DNA of 64,000 nucleotides from JAGVSV01 sp050952845. GTDB lineage: Bacteria > Bacillota > Clostridia > Christensenellales > Aristaeellaceae. The notes below the pieces were generated by a model. It saw only the letters and a list, made by a program, of their open reading frames with translations. It did not search any database and was not told the DNA's origin. The position numbers were made by a program, and so were the translations under genes. Of this stretch, positions 9,501-16,911 are shown piece after piece. The stretch spans positions 186,001-250,000 of the forward strand of contig JBMNLP010000001.1 of the NCBI GenBank assembly GCA_050952845.1, written 5' to 3'. Positions within the stretch are counted from its first letter, which is position 1. Each line of letters opens with the position of its first letter.

Positions 9501-11262
9501 CAACGAGGTGATGGCGCTGCACAATGTGCCCGTGCCGGGCAAGCTGTGGCATGACCAGCTGCCCTTTGCCATTCTGCTGGAGACCCTGCCGAGCCTGCGC
9601 AGCCATATGTATGCAGAAGGCAGGTGGCCGGACCTGGACGACAGCGGCGATCTGCGCGCGCCTTACGCCCTGGCGGACAACATTGCCCAGCAAAAATATG
9701 ACGAAGTCGTCATGGATTTCACCAACGATAAAAACCACATGGTGATCGGCTTGTCGGGCAGCGGCAAAACAACGATCCTGCAGACGCTGGCGCTGTCATT
9801 GGCGCTTCGATACGATCCCGGTCAGGTACAGATCTATGCGTTCAGCCTGACGGGCGGTATGCTGCGCTCGCTGGAGGCGCTGCCGCATGTCGGCGACGTG
9901 GTGTATGAGGAGCAGCCGGACGACCAGATCCGCCTGATTGACCTCCTCTACCAGGAGGACGCGCGGCGCAAGGCGCTGCTGACCAAGGCGTCCACCGGCA
10001 GCTTTGAGGAATACAACCGCCTGAGCGAAAAACGGCCTGATGCCTACACGCCCCTGCCGGCCATCGTTGTGCTGGTGGATAGGATGCAGCAGGTGCGCGA
10101 CTGGGAGGAGATGAAGCGCAAGGACGGCTTGGACAAGTTCTTCGAGCTGCTGCAGACAGCTTCCAGCCGCGGCATTTACTTTGTCATCACCGCGCTGGCG
10201 AGCAGCGAGCTGCCGCTGAAATACCATGCCTTTGTCAAGCGCATCGCCCTGCAGCTCAACGACCGCTCCGACTATATGGACGCCCTGAATGTGCGCATCC
10301 CCGCCGACGAGTGGACCGGCGTAGAGGTCAGCGAGGGCAGGGGCATGGTGGCTACCGAAAACGGGGTCATGGAGATGCAGACAACCATTTTCGGCACCGA
10401 CCAGTCGGACGTCGAAAGGACCGAGATGATCGAAGCAATCGGTCTGGACATGCAGAGCCATTGGCGCGGCATCAGGCCGCTGCGCGTGCCGCGTATACCG
10501 GAGGAGCCGCATCTGAGCGATCTGCTGGCGCTGCCTGAGGTGGAGGAGGCGCTGCAGGCAGGCGGCATGCTGCCCCTTGGCTACGACAAGCAGACGGCGA
10601 TGCCGGTCATGACATCCTTCCTGGATAACAACAGCTTCCTGATTGTCGGGGCGGCTAAGAGCGGAAAGACCACGTTGCTGAAAACAATCGGCGCCACCCT
10701 GGCTGAAGATGCCCGCGCCCGGGTGTACCTGATTGGCGACGCCGACTTGTGCCAATGGGCAGGCCAGAACGGTGCCCAGGGCTACAACCCGATGGATGCT
10801 GCCCTGCCCGATGTGTTGACCGCGCTGAAAGAGGAGCTGGCGCAGCGCGTGGAGGCGCTGCAGGCAGCCGCCGCGCAGGGCGCTCAGGCTGTGCAGGATG
10901 TCAGGCAAGGGCATGCTCCCCTGTATATTGGGCTGGATGATGTCGATGGCATTATCGCGCAGGGGGATAAGGCGGTTCTGGATGCGCTGACCGACCTGGC
11001 GGGGGATAAAGCGCGCAACACCGGCATTTGCCTGTTTGCCGCGATCTCCCACAGCCGCTATAAGGAAAACTCGGCCAAACAGCCGCTGAACACCCTGGTG
11101 CGCCAGAAGCGCGGCTTTATGCTACAGGGCAAACTCAACGAATGCGATCCCTTCATGGCCAACGTGCCATACAGCATGAAGAACCTGGCGTTTCCAACAG
11201 GCGAGGCGCTCTATTTGCAGGAAGGCATCGTAACGCATCTGGTGCTGCCCATGCTGGATTGA
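6571..11262 (+). CDS. essC: Type VII secretion ATPase EssC/YukB-like with FHA domain
   Basis: A 1563-residue FtsK/SpoIIIE ATPase with EssC architecture. Residues about 100-190 form an FHA domain (IGRD near 114, SARH near 130, NGTYING near 152), the phosphothreonine-binding core. A hydrophobic region at about 265-305 gives two membrane helices. Three P-loop domains follow: GTTGSGKS near 713 with Walker B VVVIDEFAE near 825, GLSGSGKTT near 1059, and the degenerate third GAAKSGKTT near 1358. Only the first ATPase shows an obvious complete Walker B, as is common in EssC. It would drive export of WXG100-type substrates across the membrane. It lies between the PP2C gene and the LytTR regulator with minimal spacing. 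Confidence 0.93.
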   Translation: MLSIWMKFKQNGKGFYLPDQQNWLGQIVLAQEETGWMERVVFSVRSLDDTWYLQLPEGFKWHDGLAQPERVIQSGQRYGINGKFGDIAMVAGTYQRENTIYRKYFFPNNGRLSIGRDAANDLCFQDPLASARHGFLVGNGQNAAVYTDTSENGTYINGALLRGANRQLRFGDRIDIPDGLSLIWLGSVLAINQPTAMKPVERLKPYTEPPRAAAPPAPADAGQSVYVQYHRSPRRLQKANDAELEVEGPLPMQARNDMPAYLQLGPSLTMVLPMATMALFMNRGAASLVMVGTSAVVAIFWSIMNRRHNEKKWQQDEDLRLSVCRQYYAETEEKLIIERNRERERLLHNYLSSQECVNLPRSSTHRLWERMPSHRDFLELRLGLGELPLPLQLSVPKEKLSLVEDPLRYEPRRLRDSYSVLRDVPITVDVIKHRLIGILGSERTPWVMQNMVVQAAANHSYHDVRIAVLYTPDTRNAWHWTKWLPHVFATDDRELRMAVSEPAMVQEVLSRLDAILSIRADANSERSGDTGFVQEEEEIESGAPYRGELPYYMVFVADPHLIEDHPITRYMASDDLGFSMVVQAATKEMLPKECKLIIESKAQLGAVYTDQGDVTGTQFDLIAPQQLENFAKQLAPVRVQDSQGNAAIPSYLTFLDVYKARNTSEIDIWRFWNENKTYERIDSYLGVRAGSQPFALNIKFGANGHGPHGLLAGTTGSGKSVLLQSLILSLAVNYGPRDVQFVLIDYKGGGTSEVFRELPHVVGIIDNLQGERAIYRALASIDGEIKRRQAMFKAVEGGSIADIDDYIKLAEMDDNMEKLSHLVVVIDEFAELKADQPDFMASMVKAARVGRSAGLHLLLATQTPSGSVSDEIKANTNFRICLRVADSSESRYMLNRPDAAYLRGMGRAYVQVGNDEIFELIQTSYSGAVYDPSALTAEEEPKVLNEAGMPIVLKRKRAPGEKKARAENQLDAVLKRINEVMALHNVPVPGKLWHDQLPFAILLETLPSLRSHMYAEGRWPDLDDSGDLRAPYALADNIAQQKYDEVVMDFTNDKNHMVIGLSGSGKTTILQTLALSLALRYDPGQVQIYAFSLTGGMLRSLEALPHVGDVVYEEQPDDQIRLIDLLYQEDARRKALLTKASTGSFEEYNRLSEKRPDAYTPLPAIVVLVDRMQQVRDWEEMKRKDGLDKFFELLQTASSRGIYFVITALASSELPLKYHAFVKRIALQLNDRSDYMDALNVRIPADEWTGVEVSEGRGMVATENGVMEMQTTIFGTDQSDVERTEMIEAIGLDMQSHWRGIRPLRVPRIPEEPHLSDLLALPEVEEALQAGGMLPLGYDKQTAMPVMTSFLDNNSFLIVGAAKSGKTTLLKTIGATLAEDARARVYLIGDADLCQWAGQNGAQGYNPMDAALPDVLTALKEELAQRVEALQAAAAQGAQAVQDVRQGHAPLYIGLDDVDGIIAQGDKAVLDALTDLAGDKARNTGICLFAAISHSRYKENSAKQPLNTLVRQKRGFMLQGKLNECDPFMANVPYSMKNLAFPTGEALYLQEGIVTHLVLPMLD

Positions 11263-11272
11263 GGACGGGGCT

Positions 11273-12004
11273 ATGCTGCGCGTATGCCTGTATAACATCA
11301 GAGAGGCCATTCGACAGGCGCTGCTGAGCAGCCTGGAGGAGCATGCCGGCCAGTTGGGCGTGCTGTACCAGGTGACGGACAGCTCGATTAAAGCATGCCT
11401 TGAAGACGTTGACGGCAGCGCGGCATTGTTTTTGATCGGTGTGGACAAGCTGCAGCCGCAGGGCGATTTGACAGCCCTGAAGGTGGGGCGGCATATCATC
11501 AAAACCAACCGCAGCCACTATGTTGTGCTGGTGCTTGAAAGCAGCGAGGATTTGGAGGACGTGCTGTCGGTCAGCACCCGCCTGGCGGGCGTGCTGTGCC
11601 TGCCGCTGGTAAGAAAGCGCGCGCGCAATGTGTTCAACATGCTGCTGCGTGATTATCTGGCACAGCGGCAGGATGAAAACACGCAGGAGGATGCCCGGGT
11701 GATCGAGCTGAAAACGGGTTCATCGGTATACCGCGTGCCGGTCAGGCAGGTGGTTTATGCGCAGGCGGTGGATAAGAAAATTGAAATTGTGCTGGCAACG
11801 CAAACCCTGCAGCTCTATGCGAACATGGAGGAGATCATGCAGCTGCTGGGCGACGGCTTCCTGCGCTGCCACAGATCGTACATTGTCAACAAAGCCAATA
11901 TCAAGCAGATCGACTGGCCCAACAACCTCATCACGTTGACGGATACCAGCACCATTCCCATATCGCGCGGCTACCGGGCGGCGCTGAAAGAGGAGTTTTC
12001 CTGA
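11273..12004 (+). CDS. LytTR-domain DNA-binding regulator with degenerate receiver
   Basis: A 243-residue protein. The C-terminal 100 residues are a LytTR DNA-binding domain (the ...FLRCHRSYIVNKANI... core lies near residues 200-215, followed by a strand ending ...IPISRGYR). The N-terminal 125 residues have the alternating strand/helix pattern of a receiver, but the expected phospho-acceptor region reads LFLIGVD and the usual acidic pair near the start (DD) is absent, so phosphorylation is doubtful. It starts 11 bases after essC. It is probably an autoregulator or locus-specific regulator of the secretion operon; this is inference. LytTR sites were not located. Confidence 0.8.
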   Translation: MLRVCLYNIREAIRQALLSSLEEHAGQLGVLYQVTDSSIKACLEDVDGSAALFLIGVDKLQPQGDLTALKVGRHIIKTNRSHYVVLVLESSEDLEDVLSVSTRLAGVLCLPLVRKRARNVFNMLLRDYLAQRQDENTQEDARVIELKTGSSVYRVPVRQVVYAQAVDKKIEIVLATQTLQLYANMEEIMQLLGDGFLRCHRSYIVNKANIKQIDWPNNLITLTDTSTIPISRGYRAALKEEFS

Positions 12005-12005
12005 C

Positions 12006-12527
12006 ATGGACGATTTTACGATAGATCGGGTAGGCTACCTGTTTACGCCGCACGCGCTGGCGGCGCTGTTCGGGCTGCTTGGCTTGCAGGCGCTGCCCGA
12101 TTTGCCCCGGCAGCTGGATGAGGAAACCAGGGAGGCTGCCCTGGATTGGCTTGAGGACGCGGGCTATGTGACAGCTTACGGCGATTCATACGCTGTGGGG
12201 GAAACGATGGCGTTTATTGTCCATGCCCTGGCCGGGCAGCCGGCCTTGCGCCTGCAGGCGAAGGATATGCTGCTGCGGGTATACCGTCAGGGGGGTGTAT
12301 TTTTCGTGGTGGATCAAAGCGTCCGGGGGCGCTATCGGGTGATGCCGCTGGCCCGGGCGGAGGAGACAGCGGACGAATTGGTGCTGCGCCTGGCGACGAT
12401 GTTGCCTTTGGAAGCAACCATTGATGCAGTGGGAGAGCAGGCGTGCGAACAGCTTTGGCTGCAAACAGAAAGCCAGGCCAGGACGCTGCTGGAGCAGGCC
12501 TTGCTGCGCCGGAAGCAGGAGGAGTAG
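12006..12527 (+). CDS. Conserved-type hypothetical protein of the secretion locus (weak EspG-like pattern)
   Basis: A 173-residue soluble protein without signal peptide, beginning 1 base after the LytTR stop. I do not recognise the family with certainty. The pattern 'LTPHALAALFGLLGL..LP.LP', then a helix leading to a short basic/acidic turn (EDAGYVTAYGDSYAV), then an amphipathic strand region, loosely recalls EspG-type chaperones of mycobacterial ESX systems, but it is shorter and no diagnostic residue can be named. Its place between the regulator and the YukD-like gene argues for a role in secretion, for example as substrate chaperone. That role is inference. Confidence 0.55.
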   Translation: MDDFTIDRVGYLFTPHALAALFGLLGLQALPDLPRQLDEETREAALDWLEDAGYVTAYGDSYAVGETMAFIVHALAGQPALRLQAKDMLLRVYRQGGVFFVVDQSVRGRYRVMPLARAEETADELVLRLATMLPLEATIDAVGEQACEQLWLQTESQARTLLEQALLRRKQEE

Positions 12528-12530
12528 AGG

Positions 12531-12782
12531 ATGGAAACGGTCATTGTGGAGCTTACAATCAGCGCAGCAGGGGAAACGGTTGATCTCATGCTGCCGGCGC
12601 ATGTGCCCCTGGATGCCATTATGGGGGAGCTCATTCGAAAGCTTGAGCAATATATGCCCAGCGTGATGATTGACAAAGAATACCCGATGCTGTACAACCC
12701 CGAAACGCTGAAGGTGTTGCCCCGCAGCGGCACCCTGGCGGCAGCCGGCATCCATGACGGGGCAAGCCTGGTCATTGTTTGA
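12531..12782 (+). CDS. YukD/EsaB-like ubiquitin-fold protein
   Basis: An 83-residue protein with the YukD/EsaB pattern: an N-terminal strand (VIVELTISAAGETVDLMLP), a helix, and a C-terminal strand ending DGASLVIV. Length is normal for the family (about 80). EsaB/YukD proteins are small cytoplasmic ubiquitin-like components of Firmicutes type VII systems, needed for secretion or its regulation. The start at 12531 has AGGAGTAG in front and follows the previous gene by 3 bases. Its presence is one of the best markers that this locus is a true type VII-like system. Confidence 0.85.
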   Translation: METVIVELTISAAGETVDLMLPAHVPLDAIMGELIRKLEQYMPSVMIDKEYPMLYNPETLKVLPRSGTLAAAGIHDGASLVIV

Positions 12783-12834
12783 ACGGCTGCGCGGTGACGT
12801 TCGCACCGATTAACGGGCATTCTGTCAATATCTA

Positions 12835-12863
12835 TTGTGCGCACTGTCGTACTGTGACATAAT
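12835..12863 (+). promoter_or_regulatory. Possible internal promoter for the WXG100-like genes
   Basis: TTGTGC and CATAAT are separated by 17 bases in the 110-base gap before the small WXG100-like gene, the only sizeable gap in the operon. The -35 match is weak (3 of 6). An extra promoter for the abundant small substrates would make sense, but this is not proven. Confidence 0.35.
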
Positions 12864-12892
12864 GCAGCTGAGCATGTAGGGGAGGAGAAACC

Positions 12893-13192
12893 ATGGCACA
12901 GCACTATGATACAGCTGAAATCAGAATGACAGCCCGCCGCGTGGCTGCCGCAGCCGGCGAGGTAAGGGAGCTGTCAACCCGCGATGTACAGCGGATTATG
13001 AATGACCTGGATGCAGGCTTTAAAGGAATGGCTGCCGATGCGCTCAGGGAGCGTCTGGCAACGGTGGGCGACGACATCATACGCATCAGCAGGGGGCTGG
13101 ATGCTGTCAACAGGGATTTGATGACGTTTGCCAGAAACCTGGATGCAGCCGACCGTGAAGTGGCAAATGAAATCAATCGAAGGGGATCGTAA
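12893..13192 (+). CDS. WXG100/ESAT-6-like small secreted helical protein
   Basis: A 99-residue protein, the exact size class of WXG100 proteins, predicted as two long helices with a central turn. At the turn, where W-x-G normally stands, it reads GFKGMAADAL (about residues 42-51): Phe replaces Trp, while Gly and the following AA..L pattern stay. It has no signal peptide and starts behind GGGGAGGAGAAACC. It directly follows the YukD-like gene and its stop overlaps the next start by one base (TAATG). It is the likely substrate and structural partner of EssC. The C-terminus does not show a clear YxxxD/E signal. Confidence 0.78.
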   Translation: MAQHYDTAEIRMTARRVAAAAGEVRELSTRDVQRIMNDLDAGFKGMAADALRERLATVGDDIIRISRGLDAVNRDLMTFARNLDAADREVANEINRRGS

Positions 13193-13644
13193 TGGCATTG
13201 CTGCATGTGGACAGCGAAAGCGTGTTGAACAGCCTGTCGTCTCTGACCAGGCTGGCGGCCGATTTGAACGGCTGCGTCAGCGCTTTGCAGGCTGGGATCG
13301 GTGATCTGAGCAAGATGAAGGATTGCTCTGCTTTTCGTGAGGCTTCCCGGGCTTTGCGGCGGCAGATCATCGCCATCCGGCACCTGTCTGCACGCATCGA
13401 ACGGCTGCGGGGAGGGGCTCTGGAAGCGTTGAATATCCTGCAGGACTGTGAGCGCAGGCTGATTGCCCTAGGCGAGGACATCGGCACAGGGCCCGAACAT
13501 GGCGCGCAGCAGCGCAGGCCGGCCCCTGCTGCGCCCGTGCTGCCGCCCATACGCTGCATCACCGTATCGGACGACCGCCTCAGGTTTACCGAACGCTTTA
13601 TCCCGGACTGGCTGCGCATCGCAGCCCGTGCATACTTTTCCTGA
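13192..13644 (+). CDS. Helical WXG100-like partner protein with C-terminal extension
   Basis: A 150-residue protein without signal peptide. Residues 1-100 are helical with heptad-like leucines and could pair with the 99-residue protein as in EsxA/EsxB heterodimers; no W-x-G is present. A Pro/Ala-rich linker (about 101-118) leads to a short tail with an RF..R..P.WLRIA pattern. Start and previous stop overlap by one base, so translation is coupled. It is the last gene of the operon and a terminator follows. Partner or substrate function is inference from size, position and coupling. Confidence 0.6.
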   Translation: MALLHVDSESVLNSLSSLTRLAADLNGCVSALQAGIGDLSKMKDCSAFREASRALRRQIIAIRHLSARIERLRGGALEALNILQDCERRLIALGEDIGTGPEHGAQQRRPAPAAPVLPPIRCITVSDDRLRFTERFIPDWLRIAARAYFS

Positions 13645-13649
13645 CCCGG

Positions 13650-13677
13650 GGCGGATGCAGATTCCGCTCTTTTTTTC
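13650..13677 (+). terminator. Rho-independent terminator of the secretion operon
   Basis: GCGGA (13651-13655) pairs with TCCGC (13663-13667) across a 7-base loop and is followed by TCTTTTTTTCT. It sits 6 bases after the last stop of the secretion operon. Confidence 0.75.
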
Positions 13678-13689
13678 TATCAGGTGTTC

Positions 13690-13717
13690 TTGACATATTA
13701 GGTGAATATCGTATCAT
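13690..13717 (+). promoter_or_regulatory. Sigma-A type promoter of the first glycyl-radical operon
   Basis: A perfect TTGACA (13690-13695) and TATCAT (13712-13717) are 16 bases apart, directly after the terminator and 31 bases before the start codon. A strong RBS (GACAGGAGG) follows. Confidence 0.75.
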
Positions 13718-13747
13718 AAAGGCAACACCCTGACAGGAGGTTGTAAT

Positions 13748-15850
13748 ATGCCAAGCCAACGTGTCATCAGCCTGCGGGAAGAAGCGTTGTGTAATACGGC
13801 GCCGGCGCTGGCCAGCGATGAGATGCGCTATTTGTATCTGCGCGGGTGGGCCGACCACGCCGGTGAATGGCTGCTGCCCCGCCGGCATGCCCTGGCGCGC
13901 GCCGCTGTATTGCGCGGCATGACGCCGGTGATCGGCGAAGGGGAGCTGATTGTTGGCCGGCAAAACTTCGACCGGCAGCTAAATGACGAAGAAAAAGCGT
14001 TTTTAGATGCGGCAGGGAAGCTGGTTCCCTACCGCGTGGGCCAGGATTCCCACATGGCGGTGGATTATGAAAAGCTGCTGCATCAGGGAACGGAAGGCGT
14101 GCGGGAGGAAATTGCCGGCTATATGAGCGCGCTGGATACCCTGACACGCCCCGGCGACGTGAAAAAGCGCGTTTTCTACGAAAACTGCCTGATTTTGCTG
14201 GACGCGCTGGATGCACTGGCAGCCAACTATGCCGCCCATGCCCGCGCGCTGGCGGCACGGGAAGCCGATCCCGTGCGGCGGCAGGAACTGCAGCAGATTG
14301 CTAATAACCTGGACCGCGTGCCGCGCTACCCCGCGCGCACCTTTCACGAGGCGCTGCAGGCAGTTCAGATGTACACCTTCCACCTGGAGGGGCTGTACCA
14401 GGCCAGCCGTCCGGACCAATACCTGCTGCCCTTCTATGAACAGGACATTCAGTCCGGCAGGCTGACCCGCGCCGATGCGCTGGAGCTGATCGACTGCTTC
14501 TGCCTGATGTACACCCGCACCGTGCCCAAGGGCTTGGCTGTTGGTTTGATGGTGGGCGGGCGCAGCCCGGACGGCGGACAGGTGAACAACGAGCTGACGC
14601 GCCTGTTTCTGGAATCCATCCTGCACACGCGCCTGGCTTACCCCGGCGTAGGGCTGTGCGTCACCAGGGAGACGCCGGATGACATCCTGCGCCTGGCGCT
14701 CAAAGCGCTGGGGCAGGGCTGCACCAACCCGGCGCTGTTTGGTGACGAAGTGATCGTGGAGGGCTTGATGCAGCTGGGCATCCCCTTTGAAGAAGCCACC
14801 CAGTATATTCACTCCACGTGCGTGGAGATCACCCCCATCAAGCGGTCCGGCGTATGGGTGGCGTCGCCTTATCACAACCTGATGGCGCCGCTGCTGGATA
14901 TCATGCACAGCGGGGATCATCAGGATATCGCCGATTTTGATACGCTGATGGTTCGCTACCGCGAGCGGCTGGTCAAAGCGGTGCAGGAGGGGCTGGAGCA
15001 CCAGAACCTGATGATGTACAACCGCACGCTGTACGACAATCATCCCCTGGTATCCTGTTTTGTGGACGATTGCCTGGCCCGCGGGCTGGCCCTGGACAAT
15101 GGCGGCGCGCGCTATGCCTATATGACGCCTTCGTTTGTGGGCATGGCCAACTTAGTGGATTCGCTGATCGCGATCCGGCGCCTGGTGTTTCAGGAGCGGC
15201 AGGTTACCCTGGCTGAGTTTGCTAAGGTGTTGGAAAACAACTACGTGGGGGATGAGCCGCTGCGCGCCTACATCATGAACCGGCTGCCCCGCTACGGCAA
15301 CGACAACGAAGAAGCCGACACCCTGGCACAGGAGATCACGGCGTTTTTGCCCGAAATCGTGCGCCCGCTGCGCACCTACAACGGCGAACCGCTGGCGCCG
15401 AGCATGTTCTGCTGGATCATGCACGAGCACTTGGGCAGGGATACCGGCGCCACGCCGGACGGGCGGCTGGCTGGCTTTCCGCTGGGCGACGGCTCAGGCC
15501 CCGCGCAGGGGCGGGAAACCTGTGGGCCGACGGCGTCCATCCTGTCCTCCACGTCGTGGGACCATACGCCCTTCACCGGCGGCATTGCCGTCAACCTGAA
15601 GCTGGCTGCAGCGTTTTTCGAGGAGGATGTACTGGAAGATACCCTGCAGCTGGTGCGCGTGTTCTTTGAGCGCGGCGGCTTTGAGCTGCAGATCAACGTG
15701 GTAAACAGGCAGACGCTGCTGGATGCGCAGAAAAACCCGGACGCGCACCGCGACCTGGTGGTGCGCATCGGCGGATACAGCGACTTTTTCACCAACCTCT
15801 CCCCGCAGATGCAGGCTGAGGTGCTGCTCAGGACCGAACATGTCGTATGA
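13748..15850 (+). CDS. Glycyl-radical enzyme of unassigned substrate (PFL-like superfamily)
   Basis: A 700-residue glycyl-radical enzyme. The C-terminal radical motif reads RIGGYSDFF, with Gly676 as predicted radical carrier. The catalytic cysteine is Cys358 in STCVEITP. A single Cys followed by Val-Glu separates it from pyruvate formate-lyase (Cys-Cys) and places it with the dehydratase/lyase group that includes glycerol, propanediol and choline enzymes. The T before Cys, instead of the usual G, and the ITP after it do not match a subfamily I can name. It needs the activase encoded immediately downstream, whose start overlaps this gene's end by 11 bases. Cytoplasmic and oxygen-sensitive. The substrate cannot be told from context. 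Confidence 0.9.
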   Translation: MPSQRVISLREEALCNTAPALASDEMRYLYLRGWADHAGEWLLPRRHALARAAVLRGMTPVIGEGELIVGRQNFDRQLNDEEKAFLDAAGKLVPYRVGQDSHMAVDYEKLLHQGTEGVREEIAGYMSALDTLTRPGDVKKRVFYENCLILLDALDALAANYAAHARALAAREADPVRRQELQQIANNLDRVPRYPARTFHEALQAVQMYTFHLEGLYQASRPDQYLLPFYEQDIQSGRLTRADALELIDCFCLMYTRTVPKGLAVGLMVGGRSPDGGQVNNELTRLFLESILHTRLAYPGVGLCVTRETPDDILRLALKALGQGCTNPALFGDEVIVEGLMQLGIPFEEATQYIHSTCVEITPIKRSGVWVASPYHNLMAPLLDIMHSGDHQDIADFDTLMVRYRERLVKAVQEGLEHQNLMMYNRTLYDNHPLVSCFVDDCLARGLALDNGGARYAYMTPSFVGMANLVDSLIAIRRLVFQERQVTLAEFAKVLENNYVGDEPLRAYIMNRLPRYGNDNEEADTLAQEITAFLPEIVRPLRTYNGEPLAPSMFCWIMHEHLGRDTGATPDGRLAGFPLGDGSGPAQGRETCGPTASILSSTSWDHTPFTGGIAVNLKLAAAFFEEDVLEDTLQLVRVFFERGGFELQINVVNRQTLLDAQKNPDAHRDLVVRIGGYSDFFTNLSPQMQAEVLLRTEHVV

Positions 15851-16757
15851 TCCGGCTGTTAAAGGCCGTCTGTTTGATATCCAGCGTTTCAGCGTGCACG
15901 ATGGGCCGGGCATCCGCACCAGCGTGTTTTTAAAGGGCTGTCCGCTGCGCTGCCTGTGGTGTCACAACCCGGAAGGCATCTCAACAAAGCCCGTCATCAG
16001 CTATGATGCGCGCAAATGCGCTGCCTGCGGCGCCTGCGCGCGGGCATGCCCCGCGCGCCACAGCGTACAAAACGGGCAGCATGTCTATAACCGGGCAGGC
16101 TGCAACGGCTGCGGCGCCTGCGCCGAAGCCTGCCTTTTTGAAGCGCTGGAGCTGGCGGGCCGCGAGGCGACTGTGGATGAGGTGATGGACACCGTGCGCC
16201 GCGACCTCCCCTTTTATCGCGGTGTGGGTGGCCTTACCATCACAGGCGGCGAGCCCACCCTGCAGGCGGATTTCGCCACCGCCCTGGCTGCCGCCGCGCA
16301 GGCGGAGGGCATTTCGGTTTGCGTGGAAACCTGCGGGTATAGCCCCGGGCACGCGCTGCTGGCGCTTGCCGCTTATACGGACCTGTTTCTCTTTGACATC
16401 AAGGAAACCGATGCCGTCCGGCACAAGGCGTATACCGGCGTAGACCCGGCGCCGATCATCAGCAACCTGCGCGCGCTGGACGCGGCTGGGCATGCCGTGA
16501 TGCTGCGCTGCCCGATGATCCCGGGCTTTAATGACCGTCCGGAGCATATGGAAGGCATCGCGGCCATTGCAAACACATTATCCCATGTGCGCGGTATTGA
16601 GCTAATGCCCTATCATCCCCTGGGCAAGGGCAAAGCCGAGCGCTTTGGCCTGGCGCCAAACGATGCCTTGCCGGAACACACCATGCCCGGAGAGGACGTT
16701 CAGGCGCTGCTTGCGCACCTGCAGGCGCGGACCGATGTGCCGGCCAGGGCGGGGTAG
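15840..16757 (+). CDS. Glycyl-radical enzyme activating enzyme (radical SAM)
   Basis: A 305-residue protein if started at ATG 15840, giving MSYDPAVKGRLFDIQRF, the normal N-terminus for the family; longer starts lie inside the preceding gene. The radical SAM cluster motif CPLRCLWC (CxxxCxxC) follows DGPGIRTSVFLKG. Two further ferredoxin-type 4Fe-4S motifs follow (CAACGACARAC and CNGCGACAEAC), as in activases of the dehydratase-type glycyl-radical enzymes and unlike PflA. TITGGEPT is the SAM-binding GGE motif. It generates the radical on Gly676 of its partner by hydrogen abstraction. Translation is coupled to the enzyme gene by the overlap. Confidence 0.93.
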   Translation: MSYDPAVKGRLFDIQRFSVHDGPGIRTSVFLKGCPLRCLWCHNPEGISTKPVISYDARKCAACGACARACPARHSVQNGQHVYNRAGCNGCGACAEACLFEALELAGREATVDEVMDTVRRDLPFYRGVGGLTITGGEPTLQADFATALAAAAQAEGISVCVETCGYSPGHALLALAAYTDLFLFDIKETDAVRHKAYTGVDPAPIISNLRALDAAGHAVMLRCPMIPGFNDRPEHMEGIAAIANTLSHVRGIELMPYHPLGKGKAERFGLAPNDALPEHTMPGEDVQALLAHLQARTDVPARAG

Positions 16758-16911
16758 CGGCTGGCTGCCGCTTGTTGTTTATGCAATGATGGTTAGGGTG
16801 TCAAAAGCATAGGTTTAGAACCCACCTTAAAAGCACCCTTTAGTGTATGGTGTTCAGTATCTAGTTGGATTTAAATAAAATAAAGGAATCCGTCGATATA
16901 GATCTCTATAT

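Noticed and set aside
9796..11052. Minus-strand frame of 418 codons inside essC
   Set aside because: Opposite strand of the EssC ATPase domains; composition typical of antisense frames.
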